The translations under genes were made by a program, and so were the position numbers. Below the pieces are notes generated by a model. The model was not told the origin of the DNA and made no database searches. It saw nothing but the letters and a program-made list of their open reading frames with translations. This document shows positions 27,983 to 37,640 of a stretch of DNA of 64,000 bases, one piece after another. This stretch comes from Gammaproteobacteria bacterium (GTDB taxonomy: Bacteria > Pseudomonadota > Gammaproteobacteria > Arenicellales > UBA868): contig JAKUQR010000010.1 in the NCBI GenBank assembly GCA_022450155.1, positions 48,928-112,927 on the forward strand, in the 5' to 3' direction. Positions within the stretch are counted from its first letter, which is position 1. Every line of letters starts with the position of its first letter.

Positions 27983-29211
27983 CGTGAACCCCCCACCGGC
28001 CGGGCTGGTACAGCATCGGCATCGTCTTTAGTTCGTTGAGCTATCGTCTCGCCCGCAACGTGGCTGCGCGTGAAATAATCGATGAGCGGTGGTAGCAACC
28101 CGTTCCTGGAAAAGCGCAGCGTCAGCATCAGCACTGCGCCGAAGAAAACGAGTCGCCATATCGTCATGTCAATTTCCACGCCGCCGATATTAAAACTGGT
28201 GCGCAACATTTCCAGGGTGAACTCGATCAGGATCGCGCCAATGGCGGCGGCCACGAAATTTTCCACGCCACCGATGACGGCCATTGAAACCACCAGACTC
28301 ATCTGCAGGATCATCAGGTTATTCGGTGTGATAATGGTGACGTAGTGTGCCTGCACAGCACCTGCGGCCGCCGCCATCATCGACGTGATCACAAAAACCA
28401 GCACCTTGTACCGCGTAGTGTTCACACCGAGGGCTGCCGCAGCGTCCTCGTCTTCTCTGAGCGCACGGACAAACAGGCCAAAGCGGGACCGTGACAGCCA
28501 AGTCATCAGCGCAAGGCACCCCAGCAGGAGGAAAAACATAACGAAGTACGGTGGTATCTTGTCCGTCTTAGTGAAAACGTACCCGAAAATGGTGATACCG
28601 TTTTCGAACAAGCTGGGCAGCTCGATCCCGGCCTGGCCCCGGGTGATCATAATCTCTGCGCTGATAGTCGCACGCAGAATCTCGGAAAAACCGAGGGTGA
28701 AAAGCGCAAGGTACGCCGCCCGCAGGCGCAGAACCAACAATCCGATCAATAGACCGAATATGCCTCCAACCAGGCTGCCCAATATCACACCCAGCCATAC
28801 CGGCATCGGTTTGACTTCGACCGACCCGTTCCAGTTGTCCATCGCCTGCGACAAACAGTCCTGGGTCAGTGTGGTCGAGGTCACCCCGATCGGGTTCTTG
28901 ATGATGAGGTAACTGTCACCGAACGCAAATTCGGTGCACAGTCCGGTCGGTTCGGGGGAAATAAAGATGTAGTGGCAGAACAGCGCCGTGGTGTAGGCGC
29001 CGAGACCCGTGAATGCCATGTGGCCAAATGAAAACTGCCCGGCGTAGCCCGCAAGCATGGACCAGCTGGAAGCCAGTATGGCGTAAAAGAAACCGATGAT
29101 GCAGATGTGCATTATATAGTCGTAGTCGCCACCGCTGTAGAAGAACGGGAAGGCGGTAAAGAACAGCACGATGGCGAGCCCAATCGCCGAGGGCACGTGT
29201 TGCTTTTTCAA
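27979..29211 (-). CDS. ABC transporter permease (LivM family), second HAAT system
   Basis: Membrane subunit of 410 residues, longer than the usual 310-330. The extra length is a non-membrane insertion of roughly 60 residues after the third helix, containing SPEPTGLCTEF and TLTQDCLSQAMDNWNGS, probably periplasmic. LivM landmarks are present: GYAGQFSFGHMAFTGLGAY near the N-terminus and GLFVRALREDEDAAAALGVN in the coupling helix. The ATG overlaps the LivH-type stop as ATGA. Confidence 0.88.
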   Translation of the reverse strand: MKKQHVPSAIGLAIVLFFTAFPFFYSGGDYDYIMHICIIGFFYAILASSWSMLAGYAGQFSFGHMAFTGLGAYTTALFCHYIFISPEPTGLCTEFAFGDSYLIIKNPIGVTSTTLTQDCLSQAMDNWNGSVEVKPMPVWLGVILGSLVGGIFGLLIGLLVLRLRAAYLALFTLGFSEILRATISAEIMITRGQAGIELPSLFENGITIFGYVFTKTDKIPPYFVMFFLLLGCLALMTWLSRSRFGLFVRALREDEDAAAALGVNTTRYKVLVFVITSMMAAAAGAVQAHYVTIITPNNLMILQMSLVVSMAVIGGVENFVAAAIGAILIEFTLEMLRTSFNIGGVEIDMTIWRLVFFGAVLMLTLRFSRNGLLPPLIDYFTRSHVAGETIAQRTKDDADAVPARPVGGSR

Positions 29212-30476
29212 AACTTTCCGTGCGCCCCGCTAGCAAAACGTCTGCCGAAAAGGCCCGTTGGCCTGAGCAGCAGCATTAGGATGAGCACAATCATCCCGTA
29301 GGCGGGAATATAGGAGGTCGCTTTTTGTGGACTGGGCACACAGCCAGTCCCTGCCGCTTCGACGAGGCCTACGATGATTCCGCCGATGAAGGCGCCTGGC
29401 AACGAACCCAACCCGCCCAGCACGACGATAACGAACGACCGCAAGGCAGGAATCATACCCACCTGTGGCAACCAGGAAAACGCTTGCACCAGCGTCGCGC
29501 CTGACAGTGCGGCAATCATTCCGCCCATGGCGAACGCGATCATATTCATACGATGCGGATTAATACCAGCAATCGCAGCCGCTTCCCGGTCCTGGCTGAC
29601 CGCGCGCAGGGCTTTACCGGTCCAGGTTCGATACAGGAAATAAAGCAGCGCGAACAGTACCATGATGGAAATTATCGCCGCCACAAAGCGGGGGTTGGAG
29701 ATCGAGACCGTATCGAACAGTTCCATGTTACCTCGACTGGTCTTGATCAGCCACGGGTCCGCTGCATCTGGCAGGCGAATGCGTGGAAAGTCAAAGAACC
29801 GCTTGACCTTGACCGGGTTGGCACCGACCAGGGCCTGCACCAGGTACTGCAGCGTAAAAGCGAGGCCGAATGTGATCAGGATACCGTACTCCACCGGCCG
29901 ATCGACACGACCGTCATACATCGGAGTCAGAAACATCCGCTCGAAAGCAGCGCCCAAGGCAAATGTCAGTATGCAGGCACCGAGGACACCAACCAGCGGG
30001 TGCGTCCCGGGGAACCAGACCACGGTGATGAAATACACCAGCATCCCGCCGATCATGTAGAACTCGCCGTGAGAGAAGCTGACAATGCCAAGGATCGAGA
30101 AGATCAGCGTCAGTCCCAACGCCATCAGGCCGTAGATGATGCCGATGATGAGCCCGTTAGTGATCTGGGAAGCGACGAACGAACCGTTCGAGACGCAATT
30201 GTTGCTCGGATCGGCATTGGCGAAGGCCACCATGATGATGCCAACCACGATCAGCGACGACAGTGTGATCATAATGCGACTGATTTCGGGCGCCTTCCAC
30301 CACAGCGGCACCAGCCCGATCGGTCCCAACGCCGCACCAACCAGCGAACCGCCCAAAGTAGCGTTTGACGTGTCCAGATCCTTGCGCAGATAGACCCGGC
30401 GAGTCGCTACACCCCCTATCACACCCCAAACGATCAGCCACAGTACGGCGGACCAGAAAATGCCCGAATATTCCAT
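29208..30476 (-). CDS. ABC transporter permease (LivH family), second HAAT system
   Basis: Membrane subunit of 422 residues. The core from about residue 107 is LivH-like (ITNGLIIGIIYGLMALGLTL, ISFSHGEFYMIGG, coupling helix KALRAVSQDREAAAIAGINP). The first 100 residues are an N-terminal extension with two or three extra hydrophobic helices and a short NADPSNNCVSNG loop, not usual for LivH. The gene lies just downstream of a strong hairpin that separates it from the binding-protein gene. Confidence 0.87.
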   Translation of the reverse strand: MEYSGIFWSAVLWLIVWGVIGGVATRRVYLRKDLDTSNATLGGSLVGAALGPIGLVPLWWKAPEISRIMITLSSLIVVGIIMVAFANADPSNNCVSNGSFVASQITNGLIIGIIYGLMALGLTLIFSILGIVSFSHGEFYMIGGMLVYFITVVWFPGTHPLVGVLGACILTFALGAAFERMFLTPMYDGRVDRPVEYGILITFGLAFTLQYLVQALVGANPVKVKRFFDFPRIRLPDAADPWLIKTSRGNMELFDTVSISNPRFVAAIISIMVLFALLYFLYRTWTGKALRAVSQDREAAAIAGINPHRMNMIAFAMGGMIAALSGATLVQAFSWLPQVGMIPALRSFVIVVLGGLGSLPGAFIGGIIVGLVEAAGTGCVPSPQKATSYIPAYGMIVLILMLLLRPTGLFGRRFASGAHGKF

Positions 30477-30533
30477 TGTAAAACTGCTCAGTTCACCCGT
30501 GTCGGCTCAGCATATTCGCAACACAAAAAAACA

Positions 30534-30563
30534 GTGGCGGGACAGATCATTCTGTCCCGCCAC
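30534..30563 (-). terminator. Intrinsic terminator between binding-protein gene and permeases
   Basis: A perfect 13-bp stem (GTGGCGGGACAGA and its complement) with a 4-base loop. On the minus strand it lies 35 bases after the stop of the binding-protein gene and is followed, three bases later, by a run of seven T. This is a textbook Rho-independent terminator. Because the permease genes follow without another obvious promoter, it probably works as a partial terminator that gives more binding protein than membrane subunits. Confidence 0.85.
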
Positions 30564-30598
30564 CATTACTGCATACAAAAATGGAACTGCTGTAGAAA

Positions 30599-31828
30599 CT
30601 ATCGGCCGACGTAGATCGGTTCGCCAGTTTTATACACGTCAGGATAGACAATCGTCATGGTATTGGACGGCTCGCCTTCTTTCTGGTACTGCACCATCGT
30701 GATGGCAGGATCCGGCCACTGGTGCCACCATTCGTCACCCTTGCCATCCGCACTTGGGTCTTTCTTAGAACCGTACGGAAAGTAGATACGACCTAGCGTG
30801 CCCTCGTGGCTGATGTTCTCCAACGCCGCGACGATGGCATCGCCGTCAGTTGAACCTGCCTCGTTGATGGCCTGCGCGATCACACCGATCGAGTCGTAGG
30901 CCTCCAGGGCATAACTCTCTACACCATCCTTGCCGGTCTGGGACTTGTAGTCGGCTGCCATCTTGAGCGCACTTTCGTTATACATGGTTTCCGGCACCCC
31001 AATTCGGGCCATGAAAGCCAGGTTGCCATCGGGGACGTTCTCCCACCAAGCCTTGCTCTCAAGCCCGGCCTGGTTGGCGTGGAACATTATGTCCTGAGGA
31101 CCAATACCTGCATCCGCCGCTTGCTGAGTGTAGTTATAGCCTGCCTCACCGGTCAGCAGCACAATGACGTAGTCCGGGTTTTCAGCCTTCACCCGCTCCA
31201 CGATCCCGGCAAAGTCCTGGGTACCGATGTCCACCCCAAAGGTGACGCTGCTGATGCCCTTTGAACCCATCCCTTTTTCAACTTCCGCAGCCGCCGGAAT
31301 TCCGTAGTCAGTGTTTTCCGTGACGATTACGACCTTCTTCACGCCAGGCGCCTGGGCTCCAAACTTCCAGATCACGCCAGAGGCCCAGGAACTGAGCGGT
31401 GCAATCCGGAAAATATATTTCTGCTTGTCACCGGTAATGGTGTCGTTCCAGGTCTCGGCAAAAACCACCGGAATACCACGATCGTTGGCCACATCCTTCC
31501 CTGCCACACCGACCGAGCTGTGATACCCACCACCGATTGCGACCACCCCATCCTGGGTGATTAGTCTCTCCATCATCGCTCTGGCTTTCTCGGGCAGGCC
31601 CTCGGTGTCTGCGATGACGACGTCAATCTCGCAGCCGAGTACACCGCCAGCTGCATTGATGTCGCGCTCGGCAAGCAGCATCGCGACGCGCATTGCCTCA
31701 CCACCAGTTACCGAACCGGGCGCGGACAGCGGCGCCAGTCCACCGATCTTGATCGGACATTCCGCTGCCATCGCCTGAGTCCCGATTCCCATCAGGCCCA
31801 GAGCCAACACCACTAGATATTTTTTCAT
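30599..31828 (-). CDS. Periplasmic substrate-binding protein, second HAAT system
   Basis: 409-residue receptor with a signal peptide (MKKYLVVLALGLMGIGTQAMA, cleavage after AMA) and the family opening CPIKIGGLAPLSAPGSVTGG. Later landmarks are VVAIGGGYHSSVGVAGKDV and VIVTENTDYG. AAGGAGG stands 8 bases upstream of the ATG, the strongest ribosome site I noted in the window, fitting a highly expressed binding protein. First gene of the second importer operon. Substrate not deducible; the acyl-CoA and aminotransferase genes upstream on the same strand make an amino or branched acid plausible. Confidence 0.9.
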   Translation of the reverse strand: MKKYLVVLALGLMGIGTQAMAAECPIKIGGLAPLSAPGSVTGGEAMRVAMLLAERDINAAGGVLGCEIDVVIADTEGLPEKARAMMERLITQDGVVAIGGGYHSSVGVAGKDVANDRGIPVVFAETWNDTITGDKQKYIFRIAPLSSWASGVIWKFGAQAPGVKKVVIVTENTDYGIPAAAEVEKGMGSKGISSVTFGVDIGTQDFAGIVERVKAENPDYVIVLLTGEAGYNYTQQAADAGIGPQDIMFHANQAGLESKAWWENVPDGNLAFMARIGVPETMYNESALKMAADYKSQTGKDGVESYALEAYDSIGVIAQAINEAGSTDGDAIVAALENISHEGTLGRIYFPYGSKKDPSADGKGDEWWHQWPDPAITMVQYQKEGEPSNTMTIVYPDVYKTGEPIYVGR

Positions 31829-31925
31829 GTTTTGTGCCTCCTTTTAGATGTAATTTCCATTCACTCGTAAAACCTCGCCAAGCGAACGAGATCAATACTA
31901 ACCGAAAATATGAATCTTCACAGCA

Positions 31926-32849
31926 TCATGTCGCAGTCAGTGTCCGCAGGTACTGGCCCACAAAATCGTAACCCACCAGTTTGGAAAATGCTGCTGTCAG
32001 CTGGGTGGTAACTGGCCCAGGGACTTTACCGTCACCCAGCGTTTTACCGTTGTAACTGCGCGCAGGGCACAGACACAGGCTGGTCGAGGTCATAAACGCC
32101 TCGTCGGCCGTTTCTGCTTGAAACGTAGTCAGATCTTCTTCTGACACCGAAATGTCTAGTTCAACTGCCAGGTCGATCACGATCTGCCGACTCACCCCTT
32201 CCAGAACAAACTGAGGACGCGGGGTGAACAGCGTGCCGTCACGCACCAGGAAGATATTGCTGCCGATACCCTCACACAGAAACCCCCTCGTATCCAACAA
32301 GACAGCCCACGGGTGTTCGGCGTTTCTGCGGACCTCGTCTTCCGCCAGCACCAGGTTCATATAGTTGACGTTCTTGATATTCGGGCTCAGGCATTCAGGC
32401 GGTATCCGCCGAATAACCGGTGTCAACACGTCTATCCCGTCCCGGAACATCGGCGCACGGGCTTTTAAAGGCAAGGGCGTGCATTCAACGATCACCGTTG
32501 CCCCGCTACCCTGCTGCGCATCGCCGACGATGGATTTTTCACCGCGCGTCACCCGCTGAAACACCCAGTAATCGTCACCCTCTCCGCGTAAGGGTAAATT
32601 TTTTTCAACCACCGTCTGACTGATTTGCGTCATTTCCTCAGGTGACAGGCCGGGATCCATGCCCACGGCCTTCAATGACCGGTAAAGACGATTGATATGA
32701 TCATCGAGCCTGAAGATCTTTCCCTCAAATGTCCGCGCGGTGTCAAATATGGCGTCGCCCAGCACAAAGCCGCGATCCCGAAACGAGACCTTGACTTCAC
32801 TTTCCGGCAGATAGTCACCGTTGATGTATGCAACCCGTTCTTGAGCCAT
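31926..32849 (-). CDS. Class IV PLP-dependent aminotransferase (BCAT/D-amino acid transaminase-like)
   Basis: About 307 residues from the ATG at 32849, which has GGGAGG 6 bases upstream. Fold type IV landmarks: FRDRGFVLGDAIFDTARTF near residue 26, the PLP Lys in IKNVNYMNLVLAEDEV, and FVLEGVSRQIVIDLA with the phosphate-site Glu. The family includes branched-chain aminotransferase, D-alanine aminotransferase, aminodeoxychorismate lyase and (R)-selective amine transaminases; the sequence alone does not decide. It sits between the second importer and the SDR/HisD-like block on the same strand, consistent with amino-group removal in a catabolic pathway. Confidence 0.85.
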   Translation of the reverse strand: MAQERVAYINGDYLPESEVKVSFRDRGFVLGDAIFDTARTFEGKIFRLDDHINRLYRSLKAVGMDPGLSPEEMTQISQTVVEKNLPLRGEGDDYWVFQRVTRGEKSIVGDAQQGSGATVIVECTPLPLKARAPMFRDGIDVLTPVIRRIPPECLSPNIKNVNYMNLVLAEDEVRRNAEHPWAVLLDTRGFLCEGIGSNIFLVRDGTLFTPRPQFVLEGVSRQIVIDLAVELDISVSEEDLTTFQAETADEAFMTSTSLCLCPARSYNGKTLGDGKVPGPVTTQLTAAFSKLVGYDFVGQYLRTLTAT

Positions 32850-32882
32850 GTCAGTCCTCCCAATCAATAGAATTCATATTCT

Positions 32883-33647
32883 TCAGACAGCAGTCCAGCC
32901 GCCGTCGACCATCAGTGCGGAACCGGTCACCAGGCGCGATGCATCCGATGCCAGATAAACCACCGCACCCATCAGGTCTTCGACCTGACCCACCCGACCC
33001 AATGCAATCTGAGACAACACCTGGTCCTTAAATGCTTTGTCTTCGAGCATTGGTTCTGTCATTGGGGTCTCAATAAATGTCGGGCACAACGTGTTCACCC
33101 GTATTCCCGACCCACCCAGTTCCCAGGCCAGCGCCTTGGTAAAACCTTCCACGGCGTGCTTGCTGGCGCAATAAACGGTTCGTCCGGGCCCACCCACATG
33201 TCCCATCTGCGATGAAATGTTGATGATCGAGCCATCGAGGTCTGCCGCAACCAAACCGCGGGCCACGGCACGGGTGGTGAAGTAAACTGATCTGACATTC
33301 AGTGCCATCACGTCGTCGTAATCGGTCTCGGTGTAATCGATACACAGCGCCGGCCGGTTGGTACCGGCATTGTTGACCAGCACCTGGAAGGGTCCCTGCT
33401 CTGAAATCAGCTGTGTCATTGCTGCGGTGTCCGTAACATCCAGCGCCATCGCAGTTGCAGCATCACCGCGGGCACAGATTGCGCCAGCGGCTTCTGATAC
33501 CTCACTACCGGTTCTGGCCAACAGACAGACATCGGCGCCGGCGTCGGCCAACGCCGACGCTGCCGCCAGGCCGATACCGCGTCCGGCGCCGGTCACCAGG
33601 GCTTTACGACCATCGAGCCTGAACGAAGGTGTGCGCGGTAGATCCAT
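32883..33647 (-). CDS. Short-chain dehydrogenase/reductase
   Basis: Classical SDR of about 254 residues: cofactor motif TGAGRGIGLAAA, NNAG strand, catalytic Ser in INISSQMGHVGG and Tyr-x-x-x-Lys in YCASKHAVEG, and a C-terminal GSALMVDGGWTAV. I start at the ATG at 33647; a TTG two codons earlier is possible. It lies 9 bases after the HisD-family gene and so belongs to the same operon; two successive NAD(P)-linked oxidations of an alcohol are a natural reading. Confidence 0.88.
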   Translation of the reverse strand: MDLPRTPSFRLDGRKALVTGAGRGIGLAAASALADAGADVCLLARTGSEVSEAAGAICARGDAATAMALDVTDTAAMTQLISEQGPFQVLVNNAGTNRPALCIDYTETDYDDVMALNVRSVYFTTRAVARGLVAADLDGSIINISSQMGHVGGPGRTVYCASKHAVEGFTKALAWELGGSGIRVNTLCPTFIETPMTEPMLEDKAFKDQVLSQIALGRVGQVEDLMGAVVYLASDASRLVTGSALMVDGGWTAV

Positions 33648-33656
33648 GATCAACTG

Positions 33657-34967
33657 TCAGCGCTCAACCGCCGAATACCACGGTACATCGCGATTACCGT
33701 AGCGCCGCACCCGTACATTGGCCTGTTCACCATGACCGGCAAAGCCTTCGATCGCACACAGTCGAGAACAGTACTCTCCGATCATGGTCGAGGCCGCATC
33801 CGTGAGTACGCGCTGATAGGTACAGGTCTTCATGAATTTGCCAACCCACAGCCCGCCGGTGTAGCGCGCAGCCCCTTTAGTCGGCAGCGTGTGGTTGGTG
33901 CCGATTACTTTGTCTCCATAGGATACGTTTGTCCTGGGCCCCAGAAAGAGTGCACCATAGTTGGTCAGGTGCTCCAGAAAATAATCAGGATCTCGGGTCA
34001 TTACCTGCACGTGTTCAAACGCCAGGCGATTGGCTTCAGTGACCATTTCGTCGACCGTTTCACATACGATCACCTGGCCGTAGCTGGCCCAGGATTCTGC
34101 GGCTATATCAGCAGTCGGCAGAATCTCGAGCTGACGCGCTACCTCGTCTAGGGTGTCTTTGGCAAGACTTTCAGAATCGGTCAGTAGCACCGCCGGAGAC
34201 GTCGGCCCGTGTTCGGCCTGCCCCAGCAGATCGATCGCACACAACTCTGCATCGACTGAGTCATCCGCAATCACCAGGGTTTCGGTCGGGCCGGCAAACA
34301 GATCGATCCCGACACGACCGTAGAGTTGCCGCTTGGCCTCGGCGACGAACATATTGCCCGGGCCGACCAGCATGTCGACCGCAGAGATGGTCTGGGTGCC
34401 CAGCGCCATCGCTGCAACCGCCTGTATACCGCCGAGCACCAGAATCTCATCGGCACCGCCGTAGTGCATGGCGGCGACAATCGCAGGGTGTGGACCACCT
34501 TCGTGTGGTGGCGCAGTCGCCGTGATGTGTTTTACGCCGGCCACCTTGGCCGTCACGATGCTCATGTGAGCAGAGGCGACCATCGGATACTTGCCGCCAG
34601 GCACATAACAGCCGATGCTGCTCACCGGAATATTGCGGTGACCCAGCACTATACCCGGCAGGGTTTCGATCTCAAGATCATTCAGACACGCTTTCTGTTT
34701 CTGTGCGAAATTTCGGACCTGGGCCTGGGCAAATTGGATATCCTCAAGGTCCTGAGCCGGTACCTGGTCTATCGCATTCTGAATGTCTTTTTCGGTCAGG
34801 CGAAAAGACGGCGGACTCCAGGAATCGAATTTTTCCGACAGTTCGCGAACCGCATCGTCGCCACGCGATTCTATGTCTGCCAGAATGCTTTCAACCGTGG
34901 CCCTGACTTTTGCATCGCCCTCAGCAACCTCGGCAGCACCTTTGCCTTTCTTCAGATACCGTGCCAT
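33657..34967 (-). CDS. Histidinol dehydrogenase-family protein, probably a catabolic paralogue
   Basis: 436 residues with the HisD fold. Zinc-ligand positions are conserved ([14 protein letters not shown] for Gln/His, [20 protein letters not shown] for the late His), as is the catalytic Glu-His pair (FEHVQ). AAGGAG precedes the ATG by 8 bases. No other histidine biosynthesis gene is in the window; neighbours are an SDR and an acyl-CoA ligase. The [22 protein letters not shown] stretch resembles HisD paralogues such as sulfopropanediol dehydrogenase (HpsN) more than biosynthetic HisD, which usually has SGLSV-type sequence there. Most likely oxidises a diol or alcohol to an acid in two steps. 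Confidence 0.8.
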   Translation of the reverse strand: MARYLKKGKGAAEVAEGDAKVRATVESILADIESRGDDAVRELSEKFDSWSPPSFRLTEKDIQNAIDQVPAQDLEDIQFAQAQVRNFAQKQKACLNDLEIETLPGIVLGHRNIPVSSIGCYVPGGKYPMVASAHMSIVTAKVAGVKHITATAPPHEGGPHPAIVAAMHYGGADEILVLGGIQAVAAMALGTQTISAVDMLVGPGNMFVAEAKRQLYGRVGIDLFAGPTETLVIADDSVDAELCAIDLLGQAEHGPTSPAVLLTDSESLAKDTLDEVARQLEILPTADIAAESWASYGQVIVCETVDEMVTEANRLAFEHVQVMTRDPDYFLEHLTNYGALFLGPRTNVSYGDKVIGTNHTLPTKGAARYTGGLWVGKFMKTCTYQRVLTDAASTMIGEYCSRLCAIEGFAGHGEQANVRVRRYGNRDVPWYSAVER

Positions 34968-35021
34968 CGATCTTTTCTCCTTTTTGCCGCAGCTGTGGTC
35001 AGTGTTAGTGGACGCAGCCGG

Positions 35022-36656
35022 TCAAGATTCTTCGCGCAGTTCAACACGCCTTATTTTTCCCGAGATCGTCTTGGGCAGGCTCTCACGAAATTCGATCTCC
35101 CTGGGATATTTATACGGCGCAGTGGTCTCTTTGACATAGTCTTGAATCAGTGTTTTAAGTGCGTCGTCGGGTTCGTATCCTTCAGCCACCACAATATGGG
35201 CCTTAACGATTTCACCGCGGAGTTCATCGGGTTTGGCAACGACCGCAGACTCGACCACCGCGGGGTGTTCCAGCAAGACGCTTTCGACCTCGAACGGGCT
35301 GATCCTGTAGCCGGCAGAACTGATGATGTCGTCAGAGCGCCCGACAAACCAGATGTAGCCGTCAGCATCGCGGGTCGCGGTGTCGCCGGTGTAATACCAG
35401 CCATGCTGGAATGAATCCCGGTTGAGATTTTTCTCGTCTTCGTAATAACCGTCGAAAAGGCCCAGCGGCTGAACACCGCCGACCTGCAAGGCGATGTGCC
35501 CTATTTCACCGTCATCACAGATCTTGCCGTCACCATCGACAATCTGGACATCCATGCCCGGAACAGGCTTGCCCATGGAGCCGGGCCGGATTTCCATACC
35601 CGGGACATTGGCAACAATATTGACGGTTTCGGTCTGTCCATACCCGTCATGCACCATGGTGCCGGTAACATCTTTCCACATTCTGATCGCTTCCGGGTTC
35701 AGCGGTTCGCCGGCGCTCAGAGAATGGCGCAGCGAACCGAGGTCATAACCGGACAAGTCCATTTGCGCGAACAGCCGGTAGACCGTGGGCGGTGCACAAA
35801 ATGTGGTGACACCGAGCTCACCGATGAGCCGCAGGTGAATATCGGCATCGAATTTCGCATCACCGTCATAGAGCACCACTGCAGTTCCGAACAACCATTG
35901 CGGGAACAGCATACCCCAGGCGGCCTTGGCCCAACCGGTATCGGACAGTGTCCAGTGAACGTCGTTTTCCGTCAGGTCCATCCAGTAGTTGCCCGTCACC
36001 ACATGGCCCAGCGCATAGCCATGATCGCGCGGCACCAATTTAGGTAGCGACGTGGTACCGGATGTGAAATAAGCCATCATCATTTCATCACTTCGGGAAT
36101 GCACCACAGCACCCGGATCGGCCTGGGCACCTGCTTCAGCGCACGCTTTGTCGTAACTGATCCAGCGGTCCTGTTCACCCCCAATCAGGATCAGGTGCTG
36201 CAGTGTCGGACAGTGGTCCTTAATCGTCTCAATCTTAGAGACGTGTTCCATGGATACCACGGCCACTGTGGCGTTTGATTTGTTGATCCGGTATTCGATG
36301 TCCTTTGCGGTCAGCAGATTGGTCCCCGGCATCGCCACTACACCTGCCTTGATGCAACCGATGACCACCTCGTACCAGGCCGGCACGCGGGGCATGATCA
36401 CGACTGCACAGTCACCCTTGCGGGCACCAATCTGATGCAGCACGTTGGCAAATCGGGTTGACGCCTGGCTGAGATCCGAAAACGAATGATGCTCGACCAC
36501 GGAACCCGAACGGTCTACCCAGATATACGCTGTCTTGTCGCCGTCAGCGGCGCGCGCATCAATGACATCAACACCAAAGTTGAAATACTCCGGCACTGCG
36601 ATATCGAAATTACCCGGAACCGACAACTGGTCAAGAACGGGACTGAGATCGAACAT
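35022..36656 (-). CDS. AMP-forming acyl-CoA synthetase (medium-chain/aryl type)
   Basis: 544 residues of the ANL superfamily. P-loop AYFTSGTTSLPKLVPRD, adenine motif HDGYGQTETVNIV, hinge GWYYTGDTATRDADGYIWF, SAGYRISPFEVESVL and the C-terminal PKTISGKIRRVEL with the catalytic Lys. The SGTTSLPKLV and ISSAGYRI sequence is closer to medium-chain acyl-CoA and benzoate-type ligases than to long-chain FadD. It lies between the HisD-family gene and the AtuG-like SDR on the same strand, and is the obvious activating enzyme for the catabolic block. Confidence 0.88.
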   Translation of the reverse strand: MFDLSPVLDQLSVPGNFDIAVPEYFNFGVDVIDARAADGDKTAYIWVDRSGSVVEHHSFSDLSQASTRFANVLHQIGARKGDCAVVIMPRVPAWYEVVIGCIKAGVVAMPGTNLLTAKDIEYRINKSNATVAVVSMEHVSKIETIKDHCPTLQHLILIGGEQDRWISYDKACAEAGAQADPGAVVHSRSDEMMMAYFTSGTTSLPKLVPRDHGYALGHVVTGNYWMDLTENDVHWTLSDTGWAKAAWGMLFPQWLFGTAVVLYDGDAKFDADIHLRLIGELGVTTFCAPPTVYRLFAQMDLSGYDLGSLRHSLSAGEPLNPEAIRMWKDVTGTMVHDGYGQTETVNIVANVPGMEIRPGSMGKPVPGMDVQIVDGDGKICDDGEIGHIALQVGGVQPLGLFDGYYEDEKNLNRDSFQHGWYYTGDTATRDADGYIWFVGRSDDIISSAGYRISPFEVESVLLEHPAVVESAVVAKPDELRGEIVKAHIVVAEGYEPDDALKTLIQDYVKETTAPYKYPREIEFRESLPKTISGKIRRVELREES

Positions 36657-36703
36657 GATGAATTACCTCGATGTATCGATTGCGGGTTCGAGTCGGGTTG
36701 AAA

Positions 36704-37579
36704 CTACGGCGCGGGATTGCCAACCGCCAGCAGTGGCTCGATTTCAGGTGTGCCATCCGGCACAAAAAAATCGCTCCACAGTGGCTTCTCCGGATCCATG
36801 CGGTAACCACTGAAGTCGGTGACACCTTCCTGCGCCAGTAACACATCATCGACACAGAAGTTACCACTGAATTCCCGCGAATCCTTTGCCAGTATCGCCG
36901 CCGCGGCATCCGCCATGATCTGTGGCGAGCGACAATAGGCCAATGCGGCGTCACCAGCGAGGACATTGCTGATTGCCGCCGTGGCAATCACCGAGTGCGG
37001 CCACAGGGCATTTACAGCAACACCTTTATCGGCCAGTTCCCCGGCCATACCCAGCACACACTGACTCATCCCGAATTTCGACATGGTGTAGGCCACATTG
37101 GGTGCGAACCATTTCTGCTGCATATCCAGTGGCGGGGAAATGTTCAATATGTGGGGGTTGTCCGCTTCCAGGAGGTGAGGCAGGCATTCGCGCGACAGCA
37201 TGAATGTTCCGCGCACGTTGACGCCAAACATCAGATCGAACCTGCGCATTTCAGTCTGTGCGGTCGGGGTTAATGAGATCGCACTGGCGTTGTTGATACA
37301 GATATCAATGCCGCCAAATGCCTGCACAGTTTCGGCAACGGCTGCCTGCACCTGCTCTTCGCTTCGAATGTCCGTAATCAGTGGCAGCGCCCTGCCGCCA
37401 GCCTGGACAATCTCCTCGGCGGCGGTATAGATGGTGCCTGGCAATTTAGGGTGGGGTTCTGCAGTCTTGGCCAGAATGGCAATGCTCGCACCATCGGCTG
37501 CAAGCCGTTTGCCAATCGCCAACCCGATGCCGCGGCTGGCACCAGAAATCACCACCCGTTTATCGGAAAAATTGCCCAT
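36704..37579 (-). CDS. SDR of the HSDL2/AtuG (citronellol dehydrogenase-like) type
   Basis: 291 residues. Cofactor motif SGASRGIGLAIGKRLA followed by the characteristic ILAKTAEPHPKLPGTIYTA insertion seen in HSDL2-like SDRs and in AtuG of acyclic terpene utilisation. NNASAISL strand and catalytic Tyr-x-x-x-Lys in YTMSKFG. It starts 47 bases upstream (in transcription order) of the acyl-CoA synthetase. Given AtuA-, AtuC-, AtuE- and AtuF-like genes further along the same strand, an AtuG-like role on a branched alcohol or acyl-CoA is plausible. Confidence 0.8.
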   Translation of the reverse strand: MGNFSDKRVVISGASRGIGLAIGKRLAADGASIAILAKTAEPHPKLPGTIYTAAEEIVQAGGRALPLITDIRSEEQVQAAVAETVQAFGGIDICINNASAISLTPTAQTEMRRFDLMFGVNVRGTFMLSRECLPHLLEADNPHILNISPPLDMQQKWFAPNVAYTMSKFGMSQCVLGMAGELADKGVAVNALWPHSVIATAAISNVLAGDAALAYCRSPQIMADAAAAILAKDSREFSGNFCVDDVLLAQEGVTDFSGYRMDPEKPLWSDFFVPDGTPEIEPLLAVGNPAP

Positions 37580-37640
37580 TGTTTATCTCCATCAGTTTAT
37601 AAGCGTCAGTAAATTCTGCCGGCACTGTGCGACGAACGGT

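Noticed and set aside
29553..30368. A 271-codon plus-strand frame opposite the LivH-type permease
   Set aside because: Strongly polar, His/Gln/Asp-rich antisense translation of a hydrophobic protein; an expected shadow.
33657..34967. Calling the HisD-fold gene a histidine biosynthesis gene
   Set aside because: No other his gene is near, neighbours are catabolic, and the local sequence resembles catabolic paralogues. The family assignment is kept, the biosynthetic role is not.
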